The notes under the pieces: generated by a model
Seen by the model: only the letters and a program-made list of their open reading frames with translations
The model's database searches: none
What the model was told of the DNA's origin: nothing
DNA from: JBBPYC01 sp965218765
GTDB lineage: Bacteria; Pseudomonadota; Gammaproteobacteria; Burkholderiales; Burkholderiaceae_C
Reading direction: 5' to 3'
Assembly: GCA_965218765.1 (NCBI GenBank)
Contig: CBDCLU010000004.1
Span: forward strand, 558,001-622,000
DNA length: 64,000 nt
Part shown: piece by piece, positions 1-8,425 of the stretch
Numbering within the stretch: position 1 is the first letter of the stretch
Layout: every line of letters begins with the position of its first letter
Position numbers and translations under genes: made by a program

Positions 1-845
1 TCTCCGGCAAGTCGGCCAAGATCAACCCGAAGGTGGTCTGGGAAACCTGGAAGGAACTGCCGCGCTACTGGGTCACGTCGCTGCGCAGCGCGCTGGTCGG
101 CATCTGGATGGGCATCACGCCGGGTGGTGCGACGCCCGCGTCGTTCATGGCCTATGGCCTGGCCAAGAAGATGTCCCGAAACGGGCCGCGCTTCGGCAGC
201 GGCGAGGTCGAAGGCGTGGTTGCACCGGAGACGGCCGCACATGCAGCCGGCACCAGCGCATTGCTGCCGATGCTCGCGTTGGGCATCCCCGGCTCACCCA
301 CGGCGGCGGTGCTGTTAGGCGGCCTGCTGATCTGGGGCCTGCAGCCCGGACCGCTGCTGTTCGTCGAGCAGAAGGACTTCGTCTGGGGCCTGATCGCGAG
401 CATGTATCTCGGTAACGTGGTCGGGCTGATCGTGGTGCTGTCGACCGTGCCGCTGTTCGCCTCGATCCTGCGCATCCCGTTCTCGATCATCGCGCCGGTG
501 ATCGTCGTGATCTGCGCGATCGGCGCCTATACGGTGCACAACGCGATGCTCGACATCTGGTTCATGCTCGCGTTCGGCGTGATCGGCTACGTGTTCAAGA
601 AGCTCGACTACCCATTGGCGCCTCTGGTGCTCGCGCTGGTGCTCGGCGACAAGGCCGAGGACTCGTTCCGGCAGGCCATGCTGGTGTCGCAGGGCGATGT
701 GTCGATCATGTTCTCCAACTGGCTGGTCGGCGGAATCACGGCGCTCGCACTGCTGATGCTGCTGTGGCCGCTGATCTCCAAGGCGCTGGCGCTGATCCGT
801 CCGCCCAGGGTGGATGAGTTTGCCGAGCAGCGCGGCGTGGACTGA
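1..845 (+). CDS. Tripartite tricarboxylate transporter large permease TctA, C-terminal part
   Basis: This is the 3' part of a TctA-family (DUF112) permease, the large inner-membrane subunit of tripartite tricarboxylate transporters. These work with a small TctB subunit and a Bug-type periplasmic receptor to import carboxylates. The frame is open at the left edge (first full codon at base 3), so the start lies outside; 280 residues are visible up to TGA at 843-845. The family's conserved central region is present as GVVAPETAAHAAG followed by LGIPGSPTAAVLLGG, then several hydrophobic membrane segments. No TctB or TctC gene follows; the nearest receptor of that class is an orphan at 26986-27975. 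Its place next to oxalate genes suggests a carboxylate substrate, but the substrate cannot be read from the sequence. Confidence 0.9.
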   Translation, partial: SGKSAKINPKVVWETWKELPRYWVTSLRSALVGIWMGITPGGATPASFMAYGLAKKMSRNGPRFGSGEVEGVVAPETAAHAAGTSALLPMLALGIPGSPTAAVLLGGLLIWGLQPGPLLFVEQKDFVWGLIASMYLGNVVGLIVVLSTVPLFASILRIPFSIIAPVIVVICAIGAYTVHNAMLDIWFMLAFGVIGYVFKKLDYPLAPLVLALVLGDKAEDSFRQAMLVSQGDVSIMFSNWLVGGITALALLMLLWPLISKALALIRPPRVDEFAEQRGVD

Positions 846-1351
846 TCGAGCACTTTGGCGGGGTCCGGCACATGGCCGGACGAATTGCTTTCGCGCTGGT
901 TGCTTTGCAAGGCCGTCGTCGCAGGTTGCTGCGCAGACGGCCTTGTCGTTTTGTTCGTCCGCTATGTTCAAGCGAACGCTGAACCCGGCAGCCCCCAGAA
1001 CATGCGCGACCCTCTTGGGGTTTACCCGAGTGCATGACGCCGGTCAATAAAAGACGCGAGCTGCTCCGAAATCGATGACTTGGGTCAAGGGTTGCAGGCA
1101 GCGCCCACCAATACAGTGCGCCCAGTCCCGAAAAAGAGCATTCTTGCCGGGATTTGCGTCGAGCTGGAGTGCAGTTCAGACGCAAGCAGGCCTTGATCGA
1201 GACGCGTGCGCCAGCTCATGTCGCGCGTGCTCGCGCAGGCATCCCGGGAGAGCCCTTCAGAAATGAATGGATCGAGCCACGAAAACCGTCTGACGAGGAC
1301 TGGCGACGCCAGCCCTGCCGTCAGGCAACACGAGCCAAGGAGATTTTTCTT
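846..1351. other. Non-coding region upstream of oxlT
   Basis: This 506-bp stretch has no convincing gene. Its first 100 bp hold the two hairpins after tctA. The rest must carry the oxlT promoter and possibly operator sites, but I see no clear -35/-10 pair and no palindrome matching the one between the Crp-type regulator and oxc. The last bases hold a good ribosome binding site (AAGGAG at 1337-1342) for oxlT. Confidence 0.5.
909..953 (+). terminator. Likely Rho-independent terminator after tctA
   Basis: AAGGCCGTC at 909-917 pairs with GACGGCCTT at 936-944. Inside it a second stem pairs CGCAG (920-924) with CTGCG (929-933). The hairpin is followed by GTCGTTTTGTT. It lies 64 bp after the TctA stop. 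A smaller hairpin (GTCCGGC 863-869 with GCCGGAC 875-881) precedes it without a T-run. Confidence 0.6.
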
Positions 1352-2644
1352 ATGACATCGATCGCCGCCACCACGCCGGTTCCCGGCGCGGCCCACGTGG
1401 AAAGGCACCCGTACTTCCGCTGGGGCCAGTTGCTCATGGGCATCGTCTGCATGGCGATGATCGCGAACCTGCAGTACGGCTGGACGCTGTTCGTCAATCC
1501 GATCTCGGAGAAACACGGCTGGAGCCGCGCTGCGATCCAGGTCGCGTTCACGATCTTCATCCTGACCGAGACCTGGCTGGTGCCGATCGAGGGCTACCTG
1601 GTGGACCGTTTCGGCCCGCGCCCCGTCGTGCTGGTCGGCGGCATCCTGTGCGGGCTGGGCTGGGTATTGAACTCGATCGCCGATTCGCTGCCGATGCTCT
1701 ATCTGGCGGCTGCCATCGGTGGCATCGGTGCCGGTGCCGTCTACGGCACCTGCGTCGGCAACGCGCTCAAGTGGTTTCCGGATCGTCGCGGCCTGGCTGC
1801 CGGCCTGACCGCAGCCGGTTTCGGCGCCGGTTCCGCGCTGACCATCATCCCGATCTCGATGTTCATCCAGTCGCGCGGTTACGAAGCGGCGTTCCTGTAC
1901 TTCGGCATCGGCCAGGGCCTGGTCGTGCTCGTGATCGCATTTTTCCTGAGCCGCGCGCCGGAGCAGGAAAAGATGACCGGCATCTCGTCGATCAACGTGC
2001 AGCAATCCAAGCGTGATTACAGCCCGAGCCAGGTGTTGAGGAGCCCGGTGTTCTGGGTGATGTATGCAATGTTCGTGATGGTCGCTGCCGGCGGCCTGAT
2101 GGCGACTGCGCAACTCGGGCCCATCGCGCAGGACTTCAAGATCGGCAACGTACCGGTCAGCATCATGGGCCTGACCTTGCCGGCGCTGACGTTTGCGCTT
2201 GCCATCGACCGTGTGCTGAACGGGTTGACGCGGCCGTTCTTCGGATGGGTGTCCGATCAGATCGGCCGCGAACCGACCATGTTCATCGCGTTTGCGATCG
2301 AAGCGATCGGCATCCTCGCGCTCTATACCTACGGCCAGCACCCGGTTGCGTTCGTGGTCCTGACCGGCATCGTGTTCTTCGCCTGGGGTGAGATCTACAG
2401 CCTGTTCCCGTCCACCTGCGCAGACACGTTCGGCAGCAAGTACGCGGCGGCCAACGCCGGCCTGCTGTATACGGCCAAAGGCACCGCGTCGCTGCTGGTG
2501 CCGCTGTCCAGCGTGCTGGCGACTGCCACCGGCAGTTGGCATGCGGTGTTCATCGTGGCCAGCATCTTCAATGCCGTTGCAGCGTTGATGGCCTGGTTCG
2601 TGTTGAAGCCGATGCGGCGCCGGCACATGACCAGGACGGTGTAG
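1352..2644 (+). CDS. oxlT: Oxalate/formate antiporter, major facilitator superfamily (OxlT-like)
   Basis: A 430-residue, 12-helix MFS protein of the oxalate/formate antiporter family. OxlT exchanges external oxalate(2-) for internal formate(-), feeding oxalate decarboxylation. The start at 1352 is chosen because AAGGAG lies 9 bases upstream; the frame is open further upstream but without coding character. Visible features include paired six-helix halves, a cytoplasmic loop with VDRFGPRP after helix 2, and its repeat SDQIGREP in the second half. Arg287 or Arg294 near helix 8 and Lys376 in the helix-11 motif YTAKG are candidates for the Arg/Lys pair known to bind oxalate in OxlT. The gene is convergent with a Crp-type regulator and sits just before oxc, frc and formate dehydrogenase, which supports the substrate call. 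Related antiporters with other substrates exist, so transport activity is inferred. Confidence 0.85.
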   Translation: MTSIAATTPVPGAAHVERHPYFRWGQLLMGIVCMAMIANLQYGWTLFVNPISEKHGWSRAAIQVAFTIFILTETWLVPIEGYLVDRFGPRPVVLVGGILCGLGWVLNSIADSLPMLYLAAAIGGIGAGAVYGTCVGNALKWFPDRRGLAAGLTAAGFGAGSALTIIPISMFIQSRGYEAAFLYFGIGQGLVVLVIAFFLSRAPEQEKMTGISSINVQQSKRDYSPSQVLRSPVFWVMYAMFVMVAAGGLMATAQLGPIAQDFKIGNVPVSIMGLTLPALTFALAIDRVLNGLTRPFFGWVSDQIGREPTMFIAFAIEAIGILALYTYGQHPVAFVVLTGIVFFAWGEIYSLFPSTCADTFGSKYAAANAGLLYTAKGTASLLVPLSSVLATATGSWHAVFIVASIFNAVAALMAWFVLKPMRRRHMTRTV

Positions 2645-2735
2645 ATCGACCGGTCCGGCCTTGCCGGGCCGGTCGATTCAGCCTCGACAACAGCCCGGCC
2701 GCTGAACCAAGGGGCCGGCCTTTTTTCTTTTCTTG
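2645..2735. terminator. Terminator region between convergent oxlT and the Crp-type regulator
   Basis: ATCGACCGG at 2645-2653 pairs with CCGGTCGAT at 2669-2677 directly after the oxlT stop. About 20 bp later CCGGCC (2696-2701) can pair with GGCCGG (2713-2718), followed by the T-rich tract at 2721-2735. The second hairpin with its T-run fits a Rho-independent terminator for oxlT. Confidence 0.6.
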
Positions 2736-2750
2736 GACGACAGGCTTCGA

Positions 2751-3509
2751 TCAGGCCTTGGCGCGCCGACGCAATCGGCTCAGTGTTTCCGGCGACAGAT
2801 TCAGATAGGCCGCGAGTTGCTTTTGCGGAATCGCGTCCAGCAGGTCCGGATTCTTGCGCTCAAATCGCTGCACGCGGCCCGGCGCGTCCAGCAGGTGCAA
2901 GGTGATCGTGTGCGCCATGATCTCGCTCATCAGGTTCATCACCTCATATTCGAAGGTCGCCTTGAACTTCGGATACTGGTCCATGAATGACACCCAAAGC
3001 GGCATCGGCAGCTTGGCCACTCTGGAGCGGGTCACGCAGACGATGCTGTATGGTGTGGTCTGATTCAGCCGCCAGGCCGCGTAGCTGGTCTCGATGTCGC
3101 GCTCGGCTGCAAAGCGCAGGATCATCTCCTTCGCTTCCGCATTGCTCACCACGCGTTTCAGCATGCCTTCCAGCACGAAGTACTGTTCCATGTCCCGCAC
3201 GCCCTGGTCCAGCAGCTGTTCGCCCTTCTTCGCATCGACCACCACCAGATGCCGCTCAAGCTCGTCGCGCTCGGCATCGGTCATGGTCTTCAACACGACG
3301 TTCTGCCGCAGCTGCACACGGATGATCGTGCGCTCGGGATGGCTCGCTACAGGTATCACCCAAGCCTCCCGCAGCCGCTGCTGCATGTCGAGATTTGCGA
3401 ATAGTTGACGAAGGTCATCGGTGACAATGGGCTGGTGATCGATAGTTGCAGGACGGTCACTGAACAGACCGATCGCATGCGTGGCCCCCAAGTTCCGAGG
3501 CATTGACAA
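2751..3509 (-). CDS. Crp/Fnr-family transcriptional regulator, candidate regulator of oxalate genes
   Basis: A 252-residue protein with a cyclic-nucleotide-binding-type beta-roll (about residues 70-190) and a C-terminal Crp-type helix-turn-helix (about 220-250). The recognition region IPQKQLAAYLNLSPETLSRL is typical. The effector-domain segment reads YFVLEGMLKRVV. The four-cysteine pattern of an Fnr iron-sulphur cluster is not visible, so oxygen sensing through such a cluster is unlikely. The gene is transcribed away from oxc with 55 bp between the start codons and converges on oxlT, a classic position for a local regulator. Control of oxc/frc/oxlT is inferred from position; the ligand is unknown. 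A second Met at residue 3 could be the true start. Confidence 0.85.
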   Translation of the reverse strand: MSMPRNLGATHAIGLFSDRPATIDHQPIVTDDLRQLFANLDMQQRLREAWVIPVASHPERTIIRVQLRQNVVLKTMTDAERDELERHLVVVDAKKGEQLLDQGVRDMEQYFVLEGMLKRVVSNAEAKEMILRFAAERDIETSYAAWRLNQTTPYSIVCVTRSRVAKLPMPLWVSFMDQYPKFKATFEYEVMNLMSEIMAHTITLHLLDAPGRVQRFERKNPDLLDAIPQKQLAAYLNLSPETLSRLRRRAKA

Positions 3510-3511
3510 CG

Positions 3512-3533
3512 CCTCGGTTGCTGGCGATCGAGG
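3512..3533. promoter_or_regulatory. Candidate operator between the Crp-type regulator and oxc
   Basis: An inverted repeat CCTCG-N12-CGAGG spans exactly 22 bp, the usual footprint of Crp/Fnr dimers. It lies in the 55-bp divergent gap, 2 bp from the regulator start and 31 bp from the oxc start. The half-sites do not match E. coli Crp (TGTGA) or Fnr (TTGAT) sites. I did not find a second copy elsewhere in the window. Confidence 0.3.
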
Positions 3534-3564
3534 TTGCGAGACAGACCTTTAGGACACACCCATT

Positions 3565-5289
3565 ATGACGAACGACTCATCAGCGCAAGCTCAGACCGAC
3601 GGCTTCCACCTGGTGATCGATGCGCTGAAGCTCAACGACATCGACACCATCTACGGCCTGCCCGGCATCCCGATCACGGACCTGACCCGCATGGCGCAGG
3701 CCGAAGGCATGCGCGTGATTTCGTTTCGGCATGAGCAGCACGCCGGCAATGCAGCTGCTGCCGCCGGCTTCCTGACGGGCAAGCCCGGTATCTGCCTGAC
3801 GGTGTCGGCCCCGGGTTTTCTGAACGGCCTGACCGCACTCGCCAACGCCACCACCAACTGCTTTCCAATGATTCTCATCAGCGGATCGAGCGAGCGCGAA
3901 GTGGTGGACCTGATGCAGGGCGACTACGAAGAGATGGATCAGCTCGCGATCGCCAAGCCGCTGTGCAAGGCCGCGTTCCGCGTGCTCCATGCCCAGGACA
4001 TCGGCATCGGAATCGCGCGTGCGATCCGCTCGGCACTGTCGGGGCGGCCGGGCGGTGTCTATCTGGACCTGCCAGCCAAACTGTTCTCGCAGACGATGGA
4101 CGCCGAAGCCGGCAAGAAATCGATCTTCAAGGTGATCGACCCGGCACCGCGCCAACTGCCCGCGCCGGACACCGTGCAGCGTGCGCTGGAATTGCTCAAA
4201 GGTGCCAAGCGCCCACTGATCCTGCTGGGCAAGGGCGCAGCCTACGCGCAGGCCGATGACGCGGTGCGCACTCTGGTCGAAAAATCCGGCATTCCCTATC
4301 TGCCGATGTCGATGGCGAAGGGCTTGCTGCCTGACAACCATGCGCTGTCGGCATCCGCCGCACGCTCCTACGTGCTGGCTGAAGCAGACGTTGTGCTGCT
4401 GGTTGGTGCGCGGCTGAACTGGCTGCTGTCCCACGGCAAGGGCAAGACCTGGGGCGGCGAGAAGGCTGCGAGCCGCAAGTTCATCCAGATCGACATCGCA
4501 CCGACCGAGATCGACAGCAACGTGCAGATCGAGGCGCCGTTGATCGGCGACATCGGTTCCTGCGTGCAGGCGCTGGTCGATGGCATGGGTGCCAACTGGA
4601 GCAAGCCGCCATCGGACTGGACCGGTGGTGTGGCCGACCGCAAGGACAAGAACCTGTCCAAGATGGCCGAGACGTTGGCGAAGAACCCGTCGCCGATGAG
4701 CTTCCAGAGCGCGCTCAACGTGGTGCGCGAGGTGGTCAAGAAACGGCCCGATGCGATCCTCGTGAACGAGGGCGCGAACACGCTCGACTTCGCGCGCAGC
4801 ATCGTCGACATGTACCAGCCGAGAAAGCGCCTGGACGTCGGCACCTGGGGCATCATGGGCATCGGCATGGGCTTCGCAGTCGGGGCTGCGGTCACCACCG
4901 GCAAGCCCGTGATCGCGGTTGAGGGCGACAGCGCGTTCGGATTTTCCGGCATGGAAGTGGAGACCATCTGCCGCTACAACCTGCCGGTCTGTGTGGTCGT
5001 GTTCAACAACAACGGCATCTACCGCGGCACCGACGTGAACCGCTCCGGCGGCAAGGATGTGGCCCCAACCGTGTTCGTGAAGAATGCGGGCTACGAGATG
5101 ATGATGCAGGCGTTCGGCGGTGTTGGCGTCGTCGCCAACACGCCAGCCGAGCTGGACAAGGCAATGCAGGAGGCGGTCGCTTCAGGCAGGCCGACGTTGA
5201 TCAATGCGATCATCGATGAGACCGCTGGCACCGAGAGCGGTCGCATCACGAGCTTGAATCCGCTGACCGCAGCAACGAAAAAAACCTGA
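3565..5289 (+). CDS. oxc: Oxalyl-CoA decarboxylase
   Basis: A thiamine-diphosphate enzyme that decarboxylates oxalyl-CoA to formyl-CoA and CO2, the central step of oxalate catabolism. The product is 574 residues, close to the 568 of Oxalobacter formigenes. Domain order is the usual Pyr domain (1-170), central domain (about 195-360) and PP domain (about 375-560). Visible catalytic positions are Glu57 in FRHEQHAG (ThDP activation), Tyr121-Glu122 in GDYEEMD, and Tyr486 in NNNGIYRG. These match O. formigenes Glu56, Tyr120-Glu121 and Tyr483 with small offsets. The ThDP/Mg motif begins EGDSAFGFSG at 453 and ends at NNN 481-483. The start has only a distant AGGA. The next gene, frc, lies 31 bp downstream in the same direction. 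Confidence 0.97.
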   Translation: MTNDSSAQAQTDGFHLVIDALKLNDIDTIYGLPGIPITDLTRMAQAEGMRVISFRHEQHAGNAAAAAGFLTGKPGICLTVSAPGFLNGLTALANATTNCFPMILISGSSEREVVDLMQGDYEEMDQLAIAKPLCKAAFRVLHAQDIGIGIARAIRSALSGRPGGVYLDLPAKLFSQTMDAEAGKKSIFKVIDPAPRQLPAPDTVQRALELLKGAKRPLILLGKGAAYAQADDAVRTLVEKSGIPYLPMSMAKGLLPDNHALSASAARSYVLAEADVVLLVGARLNWLLSHGKGKTWGGEKAASRKFIQIDIAPTEIDSNVQIEAPLIGDIGSCVQALVDGMGANWSKPPSDWTGGVADRKDKNLSKMAETLAKNPSPMSFQSALNVVREVVKKRPDAILVNEGANTLDFARSIVDMYQPRKRLDVGTWGIMGIGMGFAVGAAVTTGKPVIAVEGDSAFGFSGMEVETICRYNLPVCVVVFNNNGIYRGTDVNRSGGKDVAPTVFVKNAGYEMMMQAFGGVGVVANTPAELDKAMQEAVASGRPTLINAIIDETAGTESGRITSLNPLTAATKKT

Positions 5290-5320
5290 ATTCTTTTTTT
5301 GTAATCAAGGAGAAAAACCA

Positions 5321-6580
5321 ATGGACAACAACGAACTGCCGCTGGCCGGTGTGAAGATCATCGACTTCACGCACGTACAAGCCGGGCCGGCCTGTACGCA
5401 GATGCTGGCCTGGTTCGGCGCCGACGTGATCAAGGTCGAGCGCCCAGGCGCCGGCGATGTGACGCGCAGCCAGCTGCGCGACATCCCGAACGTCGATGCG
5501 CTGTACTTCACCATGCTCAACAGCAACAAGCGCTCGCTGTCGCTGGACACGAAGAAGCCCGAGGGCAAGCTGATCCTTGAGAAGCTGATCAGGGAAAGTG
5601 ATGTGCTGGTCGAGAACTTCGGCCCCGGCGCGCTGGATCGCATGGGCTTCTCGTGGGAGCGCATACAGGAACTCAACCCGAAGATGATCCTGGCGTCGGT
5701 CAAGGGCTTCAGCGATGGCCACCACTACGACGATCTCAAGGTCTATGAGAACGTCGCGCAGTGCGCGGGCGGCGCGGCGTCGACCACCGGCTGGTGGGAC
5801 GGCCCGCCGACGATCAGCGCAGCGGCACTTGGCGACAGCAACACCGGCATGCACTTGGCCATCGGCATCCTGACCGCCTACATCGGCCGCCAGAAAACCG
5901 GCAAGGGCCAGAAGGTCGCGGTCGCGATGCAGGATGCGGTGCTGAACCTGTGCCGCGTCAAGATGCGCGACCAGTTGCGGCTCGACAAGCTCGGCTACCT
6001 CGAAGAGTACCCCCAGTACCCGCACGGCACGTTCAGCGATGTGGTGCCGCGCGGCGGCAATGCGGGCGGTGGCGGCCAGCCGGGCTGGATCTTGAAATGC
6101 AAGGGCTGGGAGACCGACCCGAACGCCTACATCTACTTCACGGTGCAAGGCCATGCCTGGGAGCCGATCTGCGATGCGATCGGCAAGCCCGAGTGGAAGA
6201 CCGACCCGGCCTACACCACCGCAAAAGCGCGCCAGCCGCATATCATGGAGATTTTCGGCACGATCGAGGATTGGCTCAAAGACAAGACCAAGTTCGAAGC
6301 GGTCGACATCCTGCGCAAGTTCGACATTCCGTGCGCGCCGGTGCAGACCATGAAGGAGCTGCTGGCCGACAAGTCGCTGCGCGAAAGCGGCTCGATCGTC
6401 GAAGTGCCGCACAAAGAGCGCGGCAGCTACTACACCGTGGGCAGCCCGATCAAGTTCTCGGGCCTGAAGCCGAAGATCACCGGCTCCCCGCTGCTCGGCG
6501 AACACACCGACGAGGTGTTGTCCGAACTCGGCTACTCGCAGTCGCAGATCAAGGAAATGCATACGGCGAAAGCGGTCTGA
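5321..6580 (+). CDS. frc: Formyl-CoA:oxalate CoA-transferase, first copy
   Basis: A class III (CaiB/BaiF family) CoA-transferase of 419 residues that moves CoA from formyl-CoA to oxalate, giving oxalyl-CoA and formate. The catalytic Asp is Asp172 in GDSNTGMH (Asp169 in O. formigenes). Gln20 in HVQAGP and Gln51 in RSQLRD match Gln17 and Gln48 of the O. formigenes enzyme; Gln rather than Trp at the latter position is the O. formigenes state. The glycine loop GGGGQ (249-253) that gates the active site is present. AAGGAG lies 8-9 bases before the start. The gene follows oxc by 31 bp, so the two are probably co-transcribed, and a strong terminator follows it. Confidence 0.96.
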   Translation: MDNNELPLAGVKIIDFTHVQAGPACTQMLAWFGADVIKVERPGAGDVTRSQLRDIPNVDALYFTMLNSNKRSLSLDTKKPEGKLILEKLIRESDVLVENFGPGALDRMGFSWERIQELNPKMILASVKGFSDGHHYDDLKVYENVAQCAGGAASTTGWWDGPPTISAAALGDSNTGMHLAIGILTAYIGRQKTGKGQKVAVAMQDAVLNLCRVKMRDQLRLDKLGYLEEYPQYPHGTFSDVVPRGGNAGGGGQPGWILKCKGWETDPNAYIYFTVQGHAWEPICDAIGKPEWKTDPAYTTAKARQPHIMEIFGTIEDWLKDKTKFEAVDILRKFDIPCAPVQTMKELLADKSLRESGSIVEVPHKERGSYYTVGSPIKFSGLKPKITGSPLLGEHTDEVLSELGYSQSQIKEMHTAKAV

Positions 6581-6616
6581 TGCGCTAGGTGCCCAAGCCG
6601 TTCAGGTGCTTGGATC

Positions 6617-6645
6617 AACGGCACCCGCGTGGTGCCGTTTTTTTT
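6617..6645 (+). terminator. Strong Rho-independent terminator after frc
   Basis: AACGGCACC at 6617-6625 pairs perfectly with GGTGCCGTT at 6631-6639 around a 5-base loop, followed by an unbroken T-run to 6645. It separates oxc-frc from the PAS gene and the second frc, which therefore need read-through or their own promoter. Confidence 0.85.
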
Positions 6646-6673
6646 GCCCTTTCTCAGTCTGAGGAGACGCAGG

Positions 6674-7114
6674 ATGAACACAACGATCGATTGCGAAGAA
6701 CTCGTGGCCGCGGTTGGCGATGCGGTGATCGCGGCGAATGCGAAGGGCGAGATCGTCCTCTGGAACCCTGGGGCCGAGCGGCTGTTCGGCCATACCGAAG
6801 CCGAAGCGCTGGGCCAGTCGCTCGACATCATCACGCCCGAGCGGCTGCGCCAGCGGCATTGGCATGGGTACGAGCACTCGATGGCGACCGGCACTACCAA
6901 GTACGGCAATGACCTGTTGCGGGTGCCTGCGATCAAAAAGGACGGCAGTGCGATCTCCATCGCATTCACTGTCGCGATGCTGTTCGGGACCGATCAGAAG
7001 GTCAGCGCGATCGTGGCGTTGATCCGCGACGACACCCAACGCTTCAACGACGAGCGCGCATTGAAAAAGCGGGTGGCCGAGGCGGAAGCCAAGGTTGCGG
7101 CAATTCCGTCCTGA
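6674..7114 (+). CDS. Small PAS-domain protein inside the oxalate cluster
   Basis: A 146-residue protein that is almost entirely one PAS domain (about residues 8-120), recognised from GEIVLWNPGAERLFGHTEAEALG near the N-terminus and the later strand order. A short basic and charged tail (about 125-146, ERALKKRVAEAEAKV) looks helical. There is no kinase, cyclase or DNA-binding domain, so it must act as a ligand or redox sensor through a partner, or bind a small molecule. The start at 6674 follows GACGCAGG; an upstream in-frame start at 6629 lies inside the T-run after the frc terminator and is unlikely. It sits 29 bp before the second frc. Its ligand is unknown; a link to oxalate, formate or haem is speculation. 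Confidence 0.8.
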   Translation: MNTTIDCEELVAAVGDAVIAANAKGEIVLWNPGAERLFGHTEAEALGQSLDIITPERLRQRHWHGYEHSMATGTTKYGNDLLRVPAIKKDGSAISIAFTVAMLFGTDQKVSAIVALIRDDTQRFNDERALKKRVAEAEAKVAAIPS

Positions 7115-7143
7115 TGCTCTCGAAAATATAGCGAGAAACTGCC

Positions 7144-8391
7144 ATGAGCCAAGCGCTGAAGGGCTATCGAATCCTCGACTTCACGCATGTGCAGTCGGGC
7201 CCCACCTGCACGCAGTTGCTGGCTTGGTTCGGCGCCGATGTGATCAAGGTGGAACGCGCCGGTGAGGGCGATGCCACGCGCGGCCAGTTGCGCGACATCC
7301 CCGGTGCCGACAGCCTCTACTTCACGATGCTCAACCACAACAAGCGCTCGGTCACGATCGACACCAAGAAGCCGAAAGGCAAGGAAGTGCTGGAGACCTT
7401 GATCCGGCAGTGCGACGTGCTGGTCGAGAACTTCGCGCCGGGGGCGCTCGATCGCATGGGATTCACCTGGGAACGGATTCATGAGCTGAACCCGAAGATG
7501 GTGGTGGCCTCCGTGAAAGGCTTCGGCCCCGGCAAGTACGAAGACTGCAAGGTCTATGAGAACGTCGCGCAGTGTGCGGGCGGATCGGCGTCCACGTCCG
7601 GTTTCGACGACGGCCCGCCGATGGTCACCGGTGCGCAGATCGGCGACAGCGGCACCGGGCTGCACCTGGCGCTCGGCATCCTGGCTGCCTTGTTGCAGCG
7701 CGAGAGCACCGGCCGCGGCCAGAAAGTGCTCGCGCCGATGCAGGATGCGGTGCTGAACCTGTGCCGCGTCAAGCTGCGCGACCAGCAGCGGCTCGAGCGC
7801 ACCGGCACGATGCACGAATACCCGCAGTACCCGGATGGCAAGTTCGGCGAAGCCGTGCCCAGGGCCGGCAACGCGTCGGGTGGCGGCCAGCCCGGCTCGA
7901 TCCTGCGCTGCAAGGGTTGGGAAACCGACTCGAACGCCTACATCTATTTCATCACGCAAGGCGCAGTCTGGCCTGCAGTCTGCAAGGTGATCGGCGAGGA
8001 AGGCTGGATCACCGACGAAGCGTTTGCCACCCCGGCTGCGCGATTGCTGCACTTGAAGCCGATCTTCAAGCGCATCGAACAGTGGACCATGACCAAGACC
8101 AAGTTCGAGGCGATGGACATCTTGAATGCCCTCGACATCCCGTGCGGCCCGATCCTGTCGATGAAGGAAATCGCGGAAGACCCCGACCTGCGCGACACCG
8201 GCACCGTGGTCGAAGTCGATCATCCGGTGCGCGGCAAGTACCTGACGGTGGGCAATCCGATCAAGATGAGCGACAGCCCGACCGTTGTGACGCGTTCGCC
8301 GCTGCTGGGCGAGCACACGGTGGAAGTGCTCGAGCAGCTCGGCTACGACCAGCAGCAGATCGCCGTGCTGCGTGAAGAACGCGTGATCTGA
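7144..8391 (+). CDS. frc: Formyl-CoA:oxalate CoA-transferase, second copy
   Basis: A second class III CoA-transferase, 415 residues, close in sequence to the product of 5321-6580. Key positions fall almost exactly on O. formigenes numbering: Gln17 in THVQSGP, Gln48 in RGQLRD, Tyr59, Tyr138 and catalytic Asp168 in GDSGTGLH. The glycine loop reads SGGGQPG. Unlike copy one it has FDDGPP where copy one has WWDGPP, and GDSGTG for GDSNTG. It could be a duplicate Frc or have a different acceptor acid, such as the acetyl-CoA:oxalate transfer seen in some Frc relatives. It lies 34 bp before the formate dehydrogenase genes and probably shares their transcript. Confidence 0.9.
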   Translation: MSQALKGYRILDFTHVQSGPTCTQLLAWFGADVIKVERAGEGDATRGQLRDIPGADSLYFTMLNHNKRSVTIDTKKPKGKEVLETLIRQCDVLVENFAPGALDRMGFTWERIHELNPKMVVASVKGFGPGKYEDCKVYENVAQCAGGSASTSGFDDGPPMVTGAQIGDSGTGLHLALGILAALLQRESTGRGQKVLAPMQDAVLNLCRVKLRDQQRLERTGTMHEYPQYPDGKFGEAVPRAGNASGGGQPGSILRCKGWETDSNAYIYFITQGAVWPAVCKVIGEEGWITDEAFATPAARLLHLKPIFKRIEQWTMTKTKFEAMDILNALDIPCGPILSMKEIAEDPDLRDTGTVVEVDHPVRGKYLTVGNPIKMSDSPTVVTRSPLLGEHTVEVLEQLGYDQQQIAVLREERVI

Positions 8392-8425
8392 GCACGCAAC
8401 CGAAGAACCCGAGGAAACGCCAGCG

